Positions 24,943-32,603 of a DNA stretch of 56,155 nt are shown here, in pieces (within the stretch, counting starts at the first letter, position 1; every line of letters starts with the position of its first letter). The notes beneath the pieces were generated by a model. It was not told the origin of the DNA. It was given only the letters and a program-made list of their open reading frames with translations, and did no database searches. Position numbers and translations under genes: made by a program. The DNA is taken from the NCBI RefSeq assembly GCF_001673315.1, contig NZ_LZLQ01000142.1:1-56155 (forward strand), given 5' to 3'. This DNA is from Mycobacterium asiaticum (GTDB lineage Bacteria; Actinomycetota; Actinomycetes; Mycobacteriales; Mycobacteriaceae).

Positions 24943-25992
24943 ATGCTCTTTGCCGCGCTGCGCGATATGCAATGGCGAAAACGGCGCCTTGTTATCGCCA
25001 TTGTCAGTACCGGACTGATCTTCGGCATGACGCTGGTGATGAGCGGCCTGGCGAATGGCTTTCGAGTGGAAGCGCGGCAGACCGTCGATTCGCTCGGTGT
25101 CGACGCTTTTGTGGTCAAGGACGGTTCCGCCGGGCCATTCCTGGGGTCGACCCCGTTCCCCGACGTTGACCTGGCCCGGGTGCGGTCCGGGCCCGGGGTA
25201 TCGGCGGCCGCGCCGTTGGGCTGCGTCGGCACGATCATGCGAGAAGGGTCGTCGACGCGCAATGTCACGGCATTCGGCGCCCCAGAGCGCGGGCCGGGGA
25301 TGCCGCAGGTCTCAGAGGGCCGGGTGCCGGCCAGACCGGACGAGGTCGCAGCGTCCAGCGTCCTGGGCCGGCGGATCGGCGACACCCTGCAGGTCGGCGC
25401 GCATACCCTCCGCATCGTCGGCATCGTGCCGCGCTCGACCGCGCTGGCGAAAATCCCCAACATCTTTCTGACGACCGAGGGACTGCAACGGGTGGCCTAC
25501 AACGGTCAGCCGATGGTCACCTCGATCGGTGTCAAAGGCACGCCCCAATCGCTACCCGATGGCTACCGCACCTACGACCGAACCGGTGCCGTCGACGACT
25601 TGATCCGGCCCCTGCATGTAGCGGTCACCTCCATCACGATCGTGGCGATACTGCTGTGGATCGTGGCGGTTTTGATCGTCGGTTCGGTCGTCTACCTGTC
25701 CGCGCTGGAGCGGGTGCGCGACTTCGCGGTGTTCAAGGCGATCGGCACGTCGAACCGCTCGATCCTCGCGGGTCTCGCGCTACAGGCACTCATCGTCTCA
25801 CTGTTCGCGGCGGCAGTGGGTTTACTGCTGTCCATGTTGTTGGCGCCGTTGTTCCCGATGGTCGTCGCGGTGCCCATGCAGGCATACGTCTTACTGCCGG
25901 TGGTCGCGATAGTGATCGGCCTGTTGGCCAGCCTCGCTGGTCTGAGGCGCGTGGTAGCCATCGATCCCGCACTCGCGTTCGGAGGTCCGTAA
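24943..25992 (+). CDS. FtsX/MacB-type ABC transporter permease (Rv0072-like)
   Basis: A 349-residue permease, the same length as M. tuberculosis Rv0072. It has one N-terminal transmembrane helix (LVIAIVSTGLIFGMTLVM), a large extracytoplasmic domain of about 180 residues, and three C-terminal helices, the MacB/LolC topology. Such proteins do mechanotransmission or export rather than import, so the old glutamine-transport label for Rv0072 is doubtful. Three bases separate it from the GTG start of its ATPase. The exported substrate is unknown. Confidence 0.9.
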   Translation: MLFAALRDMQWRKRRLVIAIVSTGLIFGMTLVMSGLANGFRVEARQTVDSLGVDAFVVKDGSAGPFLGSTPFPDVDLARVRSGPGVSAAAPLGCVGTIMREGSSTRNVTAFGAPERGPGMPQVSEGRVPARPDEVAASSVLGRRIGDTLQVGAHTLRIVGIVPRSTALAKIPNIFLTTEGLQRVAYNGQPMVTSIGVKGTPQSLPDGYRTYDRTGAVDDLIRPLHVAVTSITIVAILLWIVAVLIVGSVVYLSALERVRDFAVFKAIGTSNRSILAGLALQALIVSLFAAAVGLLLSMLLAPLFPMVVAVPMQAYVLLPVVAIVIGLLASLAGLRRVVAIDPALAFGGP

Positions 25993-25995
25993 CCA

Positions 25996-26988
25996 GTGGG
26001 CGATCTCAGCATTCAGAATCTGGTCGTCGAGTACTACAGCGGCGGCTACGCCCTGCGGCCCATCAACGGGTTGAACCTCGACGTGGCGGCCGGCTCACTG
26101 GTGATCCTGCTCGGATCCAGCGGTTGCGGGAAGACGACGTTGCTGTCCTGCCTCGGTGGCATCCTGCGGCCGAAGTCGGGCGCCATCAAGTTCGACGACC
26201 TCGACATCACCTCCCTGGACGGCGCTGATCTGGCCAGGTACCGCCGCGACAAGGTGGGGATTGTCTTTCAGGCGTTCAATCTGGTGCCCAGCCTCACCGC
26301 GCAGGAGAACGTCATGGTTCCGCTGCGGGCGGCCGGCATGTCCCTCAAGGATTCCCGTCAGCGTGCCACCGAACTCCTGGAGCGGGTCAGCCTCGGCGAC
26401 CGGATGAAGCATCGCCCCGGCGACCTGAGCGGCGGTCAACAGCAGCGGGTGGCCGTCGCGCGCGCGATCGCGCTGGATCCGCCCTTGATCCTGGCCGACG
26501 AACCGACCGCCCACCTCGACTTCATCCAAGTCGAGGAGGTGCTGCGCTTGATTCGCGAACTCGCCGACGGGGACCGGGTGGTGGTCGTGGCGACCCACGA
26601 CGGCCGGATGCTGCCGATGGCCGACCGGGTCGTCGAATTGACGCCGAATTTCGTGGACAGTAACCGGCCGCCGGAGACATTCGAGCTCAAAGCCGGCGAG
26701 GTGTTGTTCGAACAGAGCACCATGGGCGAACTCATCTATGTGGTCAAAGAGGGGGAGTTCGACCTGGTTCACGAAATGGCCGACGGCGGTGAGGAATTGA
26801 TCAAGGTAGCCGGTCCCGGGGACTATTTCGGTGAAATGGGCGTGCTCTTTCACATGCCGCGTTCGGCGACGGCTCGCGCCCGGACCGACGCCACCGTCGT
26901 CGGTTACACAGCACAGGCCTTCCGCGGACGCCTGGGCATGGGTGGCGTGCGCCATATGATCGAGCATCGCGAGCTGGGCGAGGACTGA
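25996..26988 (+). CDS. ABC ATPase with C-terminal cyclic-nucleotide-binding domain (Rv0073-like)
   Basis: A 330-residue ATPase, the length of Rv0073, starting with GTG. Walker A is GSSGCGKTT with Lys46, the signature is LSGGQQQ around Ser145, and Walker B is ILADEPT with Glu169. From about residue 228 a cNMP-binding fold follows (ELKAGEVLFEQ). Its phosphate-binding cassette has FGE (278-280) and PRSAT (288-292) with Arg289, the residues that hold the cAMP phosphate in active members. cAMP or a related nucleotide may therefore gate this MacB-like exporter. Two cyclase genes lie in the same window. Gating is inference. Confidence 0.92.
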   Translation: MGDLSIQNLVVEYYSGGYALRPINGLNLDVAAGSLVILLGSSGCGKTTLLSCLGGILRPKSGAIKFDDLDITSLDGADLARYRRDKVGIVFQAFNLVPSLTAQENVMVPLRAAGMSLKDSRQRATELLERVSLGDRMKHRPGDLSGGQQQRVAVARAIALDPPLILADEPTAHLDFIQVEEVLRLIRELADGDRVVVVATHDGRMLPMADRVVELTPNFVDSNRPPETFELKAGEVLFEQSTMGELIYVVKEGEFDLVHEMADGGEELIKVAGPGDYFGEMGVLFHMPRSATARARTDATVVGYTAQAFRGRLGMGGVRHMIEHRELGED

Positions 26989-27033
26989 AAGTCACTGCGC
27001 CAACTACGGGCGAACGACGACCCGAACAATTCG

Positions 27034-27057
27034 AACCCGCCGACGAATAGTCGGGTT
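27034..27057. terminator. Weak hairpin after the ABC operon
   Basis: AACCCG at 27034-27039 pairs with CGGGTT at 27052-27057, and an inner CCGAC/GTCGG hairpin competes with it. It lies about 45 bases past the ATPase stop. No T tract follows. Confidence 0.3.
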
Positions 27058-27141
27058 GAACGGATCTGACCGTCTCCTCGTCATGCGGATTGGACTGGTG
27101 TCGCCGACACTGTGTCTGTTCGCGCGGGAAGGACGGTGGGT

Positions 27142-28236
27142 ATGGAGCCGGGGGATGACGATTTCACCGAGGACAAACCCGCTCCATCCTGGCGCGCAGC
27201 GCTGAGCAGGCGTGGCGCGCTGCTGGGGCTGAGCGCCGTGGCAGGTTTCGCCGCGGTGGACGTGGGTGCGTTCGCGTGTGCGGGAGCTTGGTTGCGACCC
27301 GACGCGTTGACACCGGAACGATTCGCCGATCGCTTCGAGCAGGTGTACGGCCGACATCAGGGTTTTCGTCGCAACCACGCCAAAGGCCTCAGTGCGGCAG
27401 GGACTTTCGAGAGCAACGGAGCCGGTGCGGCAATCTGCCGAGCTTCGGTATTGCGCAGCGGGACGGTCCCGGTGGTCGGCCGCTTCTCATTGGGCGGTGG
27501 TTTGCCCGATCAATCCGACAAGCCTGACACGGTCCGCGGGTTGGGGCTGGCGTTCCAGCCGCCCGACGGAAAGCAATGGCGCACCGCAATGGTCAACCTG
27601 CCCGTCTTCACCGACAGCACCCCGGAGGGGTTCTTCGAGCGACTCCTGGCTTCCAAGCCGAACCCGGACACTGGAAAGCCGGACCCGCAGCGGATGGCGG
27701 ACTTCATGGAGCGGCATCCGGAAACCGCTGCGGCTATGAAGATCATCAAACAGACACCGCCCAGCGCCGGCTTCGCTGACAGCGCGTACCACGGGTTGAA
27801 CGCGTTTCGCTTCACCAACGAGGCTGGTGCGACGGTCGCGGTGCGTTGGTCGTTGTTGCCGGTTGATGCGTCGGCTGGTCAGGCGCCCTCGCCCGGCAAG
27901 GACTACCTTTTCGACGAACTCATCCGCACGGCAGCGCGGCGACCGCTGCGGTGGCGCCTGCTGCTGACGGTCGGGGAGTCCGGCGACCCGACCCATGACG
28001 CCACCAAGCCGTGGCCGCCTTCGCGTCGCACCATCGACGCGGGGCTCCTCACCATCACGGCGGTGCAGACCGAAGCACCCGGCAATGCTCGTGACGTCAA
28101 CTTCGACCCGACGGTGTTGCCGGACGGCATGGCGTTATCCGACGATCCGCTGCCGGCCGCCCGGGCCGGGGTGTACGCGCGGTCGTTCACCCGTCGTGCC
28201 GAAGAACGCAAGTCGCCGAGCGAGGTGCGCGTTTGA
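27142..28236 (+). CDS. Catalase-related (minicatalase) peroxidase with Tat-like signal
   Basis: A 364-residue small catalase-fold heme protein of the SrpA type, far shorter than true catalases. The N-terminus has a twin-arginine segment SRRGALLGL before a hydrophobic helix, suggesting Tat export or anchoring. The distal His is in RNHAKG. The C-terminal ARAGVYARSFTRR block carries the heme-ligating Tyr. It probably reduces organic or hydrogen peroxides outside the cytoplasm. The ATG at 27142 was chosen for its GGAAGGA site eight bases upstream; a GTG at 27112 is possible. It is coupled (TGATG) to a cytochrome b561 gene that could supply electrons. Confidence 0.85.
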   Translation: MEPGDDDFTEDKPAPSWRAALSRRGALLGLSAVAGFAAVDVGAFACAGAWLRPDALTPERFADRFEQVYGRHQGFRRNHAKGLSAAGTFESNGAGAAICRASVLRSGTVPVVGRFSLGGGLPDQSDKPDTVRGLGLAFQPPDGKQWRTAMVNLPVFTDSTPEGFFERLLASKPNPDTGKPDPQRMADFMERHPETAAAMKIIKQTPPSAGFADSAYHGLNAFRFTNEAGATVAVRWSLLPVDASAGQAPSPGKDYLFDELIRTAARRPLRWRLLLTVGESGDPTHDATKPWPPSRRTIDAGLLTITAVQTEAPGNARDVNFDPTVLPDGMALSDDPLPAARAGVYARSFTRRAEERKSPSEVRV

Positions 28237-28790
28237 TGGCCGAATCAGCGAGCAGTGCACCACGTTTCGCTATGGCGTCGCGGATTCTGCATTGGTTGAT
28301 GGCGCCGATGGTGATCGCCCAACTCGTAATCGGCGTGACGATGATCGCGTCACTGACGTATTACCCGGTGCTGCTGAAGATTCACCGTCCGCTAGGGGTG
28401 CTGATCCTGATCTTCGCTGTGATACGGCTGATCAATCGGCTCACCCACACGCTGCCGCCTTTTCTGGCGACCATGGGACCGCTCGAACGCCGTGTCGCTT
28501 CGTGGTCGGAATACCTGCTGTACGCCCTGCTGATCGTCCAGCCACTGACCGGGTGGGCGATGCTATCGGCGGCAAGGTCGCCCGTCGTGTCGTTGGGGCC
28601 GTTTGAACTGCCGGGTATCGCTCCGGCCAACATCGACGTGTACGCCGTGCTGCGCGAATGCCACGGTGTCTTCGCTTTTCTGCTGTTCCTGACCTTCACC
28701 GCCCATGTCTGCGCGGTGCTGTTCCACACGCTGGTCCTGCGCGACGGGATCATTGACCGAATGGCGTTGTGGCCCAGCAGGCGTCACTGA
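28236..28790 (+). CDS. Cytochrome b561
   Basis: A 184-residue four-helix membrane cytochrome. Heme-ligand histidines are visible in RILHWLM (His19), KIHRPLG (His50), RECHGVF and the last helix TAHVCAVLFH. The start ATG overlaps the catalase stop as TGATG, so the two are translated together. Such cytochromes pass electrons from quinol across the membrane, and here the likely acceptor is the exported minicatalase. The gene converges with the esterase gene 11 bases away. Confidence 0.88.
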   Translation: MAESASSAPRFAMASRILHWLMAPMVIAQLVIGVTMIASLTYYPVLLKIHRPLGVLILIFAVIRLINRLTHTLPPFLATMGPLERRVASWSEYLLYALLIVQPLTGWAMLSAARSPVVSLGPFELPGIAPANIDVYAVLRECHGVFAFLLFLTFTAHVCAVLFHTLVLRDGIIDRMALWPSRRH

Positions 28791-28801
28791 GTCCCACCCT
28801 G

Positions 28802-29743
28802 TCAACGGTGGTGCTGGGCAAAGAACTGCCAGATGGTGTCGGTGGCATCGAGTGCTGTCGAGAGCTCCGGTAGGCCGAGCCGGTCCAAGACGGGTCCGCG
28901 TACACCGCCAGGCCATTGATGGCCGGCGTCGGCGACCGAAATCAACTGCACTGTGCGGCCTTCCGGACAGGCGGCCGTTTCGGTGGTGACCACACCGGAG
29001 GCGGTCGAACTCGGTGCCGGGCACCTGTCGATGGCGCGCCAGGCGGCGGTCACCATCGGCACCGGTGGACCGTCGACCCGCGGGCTGCCGTCAGATTTCA
29101 ACGTCTTACCGGGTCCGCCGTTGTAAGGCACGCTGGCATCGGCGGTACCGTGGATTTGCAGCACGGAGGTCGGTCGTGCCCGCGAACAATTGGTCACCAT
29201 AGTGCCCGCAACCGGAGCGACAGCGGCGAATATGTCGGTGTCACAGGCTAATCGGAGCGACATCATGGCTCCATTTGACATGCCTGTGACATACACGCGC
29301 GCCGGGTCGATGGCGGTCTGTTTTCCGATCACGCGAACCGTGGCGGTGATGAAGCCGACGTCGTCGATTTGGGAGTGCGCGGGATTCCCACAGCATGAAC
29401 CGGCGTTCCAGGCCCGCCCCTGGCCGTCCGGATAAGCGACCAGGAAGTTTCCTCTGTCCGCCTCGCGGTCCCAATGGTAGGAGTGTTCGGCTTGGGCACC
29501 GTTGCCGAATCCGCCGTGCAGCATCACCACCAACGGTGCCGCCCCGGTCAAGCCCTGCGGGCGGTACAGGTGAAACGTCCTGCTACTACCGGCCCACTCG
29601 ATGCTCTGCGAGGACTGCCCGGCCGGAATTGTCTGGCCCTCTGGAGATCCAACAGCATGCCGATTGCCGGGGCACCCCACCAGCAAAGCGGCTAGCACGG
29701 CAACCACCAACGCGGCGCGGGCCCGAGCACCTAGCGATGCCAT
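28802..29743 (-). CDS. PHB-depolymerase/feruloyl-esterase-like lipoprotein (LpqC-like)
   Basis: A 313-residue esterase lipoprotein. The start at 29743 gives a signal peptide with lipobox LLVGC. The oxyanion loop is VMLHGGFGNG, the nucleophile elbow GMSNGAMM, the acid lies in HGTADASVP, and the His in DAGHQWPGG, a complete triad. The sequence resembles M. tuberculosis LpqC (Rv3298c). Two adjacent Cys in AGSCCGNP are typical of the family. The start overlaps the stop of the acyltransferase gene (TGATG), so acylation and deacylation functions are co-expressed. The substrate may be a short-chain ester on a cell-wall glycan. Confidence 0.87.
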   Translation of the reverse strand: MASLGARARAALVVAVLAALLVGCPGNRHAVGSPEGQTIPAGQSSQSIEWAGSSRTFHLYRPQGLTGAAPLVVMLHGGFGNGAQAEHSYHWDREADRGNFLVAYPDGQGRAWNAGSCCGNPAHSQIDDVGFITATVRVIGKQTAIDPARVYVTGMSNGAMMSLRLACDTDIFAAVAPVAGTMVTNCSRARPTSVLQIHGTADASVPYNGGPGKTLKSDGSPRVDGPPVPMVTAAWRAIDRCPAPSSTASGVVTTETAACPEGRTVQLISVADAGHQWPGGVRGPVLDRLGLPELSTALDATDTIWQFFAQHHR

Positions 29744-31050
29744 CAGCCCATAGTGACAGCAGGTCGAACCCCGGCCAAGATACGGGCGCTCAGCAACGCG
29801 GCGAGCATCACCGAGACGCACGCCAGGCCCTCGTCTTTGAGGCCCCATTTGACCGCGGCGAGGATCGCCGCTCCCGCCACGCAGAGCAGTACGCCGACCA
29901 CCGTGCCGCGCCCGGTTGAGGTGACGGGCCCGACGCCGTCCCACCCTGGCAGCGGATCGTTCTCCAACGGACGCAACGTCACGAAAAGCACTGCCACCGC
30001 GGCGATCATGATGACGAGCTGCTCAAAGGTAATCATGAGGAAATCCGGCTGGCCCGGGTAGCGAGGGTGCCCGAAGGTGTCGAAAAGCACGTGCACGGCC
30101 AGCAGTGCGGGCATGTGCCAGAGGTACAGGGTCATCGCGCCGGAGTTGCCGATCGCGGTCAACCACCACACCCGCGGTCGCCGCGCCCACCGGTTGATTG
30201 CGGGGGCCGCGGCGATTGCCAACGCGCTCAACACGATTGCATGCCCTGCCAGCAGCAGCGAAGGGGGACTCATGTTCGGCAGGTGCTGACCCTCGATGCC
30301 CACCAGACTCAGTTCATAGGGCCCCCACTGCACCAGCGCTACGTCTACCCCCAACAGCACCGCCGCAATGACCAGCGCTGCCCGCCGGGTCAGTAGTCCG
30401 CGCCGGTAGGCGACCCCGAACATCCCCGGGATCACCCAGGCCGCGAGATTGAGGTAGCCGAGTGACGCCGCGTCGGACCAGTGCAACCGGATGGCGTCGA
30501 TGACGGCGACCATCGCGTAGACGCCGATGACGCCGGCGGCCAGACGGGCGGGGGTGGTAATGCGGTACAGCGCCGGGATCACGGCGAGTACCGCCACGTA
30601 GACGCCGAGGAACCACAGCAGCTGAATGCTGATGCCGGCGACGGGCTCGTAGACATGTTCCGGAAGTACCGGATACAGCGCGGTCAGTGCGACCGCCCAG
30701 AAGGCGAGGTAGTAGAACACTGGCCGGAAGAGCCGGGTGCAGCGCTTCATCAGCCACCCGCCCCAGTTGGTGCCGGGATGCCACGATGTCAGGCATGCCG
30801 CGGTGCCGGCGAAGAAGAACAGCGGCATGATCTGGAAAATCCAGGTCAAAGCCTGAAAGACCGTTGACGTAGTGAGCAGGTTGTCCCAGATGAGCACGCC
30901 GCCGCGGATGGTGCTGATTGCCATTACGGTGTGGCCGATCACCACGCCGAGCAGGGCGGTGATCCGGATGACGTCGATTGCGCGGTCGCGGTCGGCGGGC
31001 GTGCGCGCGGCCAATTCAGTAGGGCTAGGAAACCCCATCAGTGTGGTCAT
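29743..31050 (-). CDS. Acyltransferase family 3 membrane protein
   Basis: A 435-residue polytopic protein with about ten to eleven hydrophobic helices. The N-terminus has the family motif RDRAIDVIRITALLGVVIGH with the catalytic-type His in the first helix, and the RLFRPVFYY segment after helix 3. Such proteins (OafA/AT3) move acetyl or succinyl groups from cytoplasmic CoA thioesters to exported glycans or lipids. It is the first gene of an operon with the LpqC-like esterase, joined by a one-base TGATG overlap. Its acceptor is unknown. Confidence 0.85.
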   Translation of the reverse strand: MTTLMGFPSPTELAARTPADRDRAIDVIRITALLGVVIGHTVMAISTIRGGVLIWDNLLTTSTVFQALTWIFQIMPLFFFAGTAACLTSWHPGTNWGGWLMKRCTRLFRPVFYYLAFWAVALTALYPVLPEHVYEPVAGISIQLLWFLGVYVAVLAVIPALYRITTPARLAAGVIGVYAMVAVIDAIRLHWSDAASLGYLNLAAWVIPGMFGVAYRRGLLTRRAALVIAAVLLGVDVALVQWGPYELSLVGIEGQHLPNMSPPSLLLAGHAIVLSALAIAAAPAINRWARRPRVWWLTAIGNSGAMTLYLWHMPALLAVHVLFDTFGHPRYPGQPDFLMITFEQLVIMIAAVAVLFVTLRPLENDPLPGWDGVGPVTSTGRGTVVGVLLCVAGAAILAAVKWGLKDEGLACVSVMLAALLSARILAGVRPAVTMG

Positions 31051-31127
31051 TCAAGCAGCATCGCCGTTCGCGGCGGGGCTACGCCTGCGTAGTTCTACTC
31101 GTCCTGCCCACGTATAGCTACGCGAGT

Positions 31128-31152
31128 CCTCCGGCACCGGCCAGCCCGGAGG
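31128..31152. terminator. Hairpin CCTCCGG-N11-CCGGAGG
   Basis: Perfect 7-bp arms (31128-31134, 31146-31152) in the 203-base gap between the acyltransferase start and the small membrane protein stop. It could terminate the leftward small-protein transcript. No T tract follows, and nothing else is evident in the gap. Confidence 0.35.
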
Positions 31153-31253
31153 TGCTGCATTTCGGCGGCCGCCCCGGCCGTCAGAAATTCCGGCGCCGCT
31201 ACCCGGCATTCGATCGGCTCCCGCCTCAGCAACCTGACGCCAAACCGCGCCTA

Positions 31254-31661
31254 TTACATCGGTGCAGCTTGTTGGGTCAGGGTGAAGAAAAGGTAGGCGA
31301 TGCAGAAAAGAAAGTTCAGCGCTACCAGAATCAAGCCCGCACATAACACGGCATGTCTGCAACGCCGTTGTACATGTGCGACTTTCGCGCTCTTCTTCTC
31401 GAGATTGTAGTGAGTGGCGATGAGCGCGAAGTTGACGTCAGTCATTTCTTGGTCCGCTACGGGTGAACCGATCGCCAATTGCTGAAGGCGCTTCGGCGGG
31501 ATGTCCACGCCCACGCCCGCGAAGCGCCGACTCAGCCGACGCGCCTGCCCGCGGCCAAGAATCTGACCTCGCATCTGCAGCTGGTGCGAGAGTCTGCGTC
31601 GTTCGTCGCCCCAAGGGTTCGACGGGGTCGTCACAAGGCCGAAGTCTATGTTGTTCGTCAC
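31254..31661 (-). CDS. Small single-helix membrane protein of unknown function
   Basis: An open frame of 135 residues from a GTG. The middle has NFALIATHYNLEKKSAKVAHV and the C-terminus a clear transmembrane helix rich in Leu, Ile and Phe (LCAGLILVALNFLFCIAYLFF) before a short tail. The helix and natural composition in the second half argue for a real protein; the Arg-rich N-terminal half is less convincing and the true start may be downstream. No family is recognised. It is downstream of the TetR gene on the same strand. Confidence 0.45.
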   Translation of the reverse strand: MTNNIDFGLVTTPSNPWGDERRRLSHQLQMRGQILGRGQARRLSRRFAGVGVDIPPKRLQQLAIGSPVADQEMTDVNFALIATHYNLEKKSAKVAHVQRRCRHAVLCAGLILVALNFLFCIAYLFFTLTQQAAPM

Positions 31662-31676
31662 GTTTTTTGGAGATAA

Positions 31677-31862
31677 CTCGACCCGAATTTCCGGCGGATT
31701 TCGGACTTCTCACCGCAGCCGCTCGGTGGGGACCCCGAAGCGCTCCGGTCTGGCCCACAAGATCCCCGGCCGCGACTGATCGGCGCTTTGGCGATGGCCG
31801 CCACCCGTATCGCGCTGGATGACTGGCTGAGCCATGGTGGATCGTTACCCGAATGGGTGGCG
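31677..31862 (+). pseudogene. Remnant of a TetR-family C-terminal domain
   Basis: In the plus frame with codons at multiples of three, a stop-free stretch after TAA at 31674 reads like the end of a TetR ligand domain: PRPRLIGALAMAATRIALDD followed by WLSHGGSLPEWVADW. No helix-turn-helix part is found upstream, and the frame runs on into the antisense of the neighbouring TetR gene. It is most likely the decayed tail of an extra regulator. Similarity was judged by eye. Confidence 0.45.
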
Positions 31863-31871
31863 GACTGGCCG

Positions 31872-32459
31872 TCATCTCGATCGAGTGAGCGCCTCGACGA
31901 TGATGCGGGTGGTCAACTCGGCTCGCTCGCGTGAGTACCTTTGGGCGTCGGACAGAATCGGGTAAACCACGCCGCCGACGATTGCGTCCGCCGCGGACTC
32001 GGCAACCTTGGTCTCGATGTCGTCGGCGATCAGACGTGTCCGGACACTGTCATGCAGCGGTTTGCTGAATCCGGTGCGCAGCTTGACGGCCGTGTCCTCA
32101 TGCTCCATGCCGGCCACAGTCAAGGTTCGCAACATCGCCGAACCTCTGGCCGTGGTCAGACTCGCGACGAGCTTGCCCACCCATTCGACGACGTCCGCTG
32201 CAAGGTCGTCAGTGTGGTTCATCGTCGCCAGGATCCTGTCGGCGTCTTCCAGCATCACATCGGCGACGAGTGCGGGGCGGCTGCGCCACCAGCGGTAGAT
32301 GGTCTGCTTGCCCACCCCGGCTCTGGCCGCCACCGCCTCGATGGTCAAGCCGTCGAAGCCCCGCTCGAGCAGCAACTCACGCGTGGCGGTCACGATGGCC
32401 GTGCGCGACTTCTGGCTGCGGCGACGAGGGGTGCTCGTCTCAGTGAGTTCCGATGGCAT
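31872..32459 (-). CDS. TetR-family regulator of the adjacent acyl-CoA dehydrogenase cluster
   Basis: A 195-residue TetR protein from the ATG at 32459; the frame is open further upstream but that part crosses the operator and is not protein-like. The helix-turn-helix is TIEAVAARAGVGKQTIYRWW. The C-terminal half is the ligand-binding domain. It is divergent from the double acyl-CoA dehydrogenase gene, and a perfect 10-6-10 palindrome lies between them, so it probably represses both and is released by an acyl-CoA or sterol-like ligand. The ligand is unknown. Confidence 0.9.
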   Translation of the reverse strand: MPSELTETSTPRRRSQKSRTAIVTATRELLLERGFDGLTIEAVAARAGVGKQTIYRWWRSRPALVADVMLEDADRILATMNHTDDLAADVVEWVGKLVASLTTARGSAMLRTLTVAGMEHEDTAVKLRTGFSKPLHDSVRTRLIADDIETKVAESAADAIVGGVVYPILSDAQRYSRERAELTTRIIVEALTRSR

Positions 32460-32506
32460 CAGGGGTGGTCCCGTTCGACTTCCTGGCGGCAGGCTTGTTA
32501 CTCTGC

Positions 32507-32532
32507 CACAAGACGAGACGGTTCGTCTTGTG
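32507..32532. promoter_or_regulatory. TetR operator CACAAGACGA-N6-TCGTCTTGTG
   Basis: Perfect 10-bp arms (32507-32516 and 32523-32532) with a 6-base centre GACGGT lie 48 bases from the tetR ATG and 72 bases from the dehydrogenase GTG. Position and symmetry make it the probable operator of the divergent TetR. Confidence 0.75.
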
Positions 32533-32603
32533 AGGTCGAAAGGATAGCAGTCCGTGGGGGCGAAGCGCAGCACATTCGGGCGGCTTTCCGAACGGGCACG
32601 CCG

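Noticed and set aside
31438..31875. A 145-codon minus-strand frame between the small membrane protein and TetR
   Set aside because: Arg/Pro/Ala-rich low-quality translation that overlaps a better candidate with a membrane helix and a TetR remnant on the other strand.
31941..32603. N-terminal extension of the double acyl-CoA dehydrogenase
   Set aside because: It would run antisense through the TetR gene and across the operator; the domain begins at the GTG at 32604.
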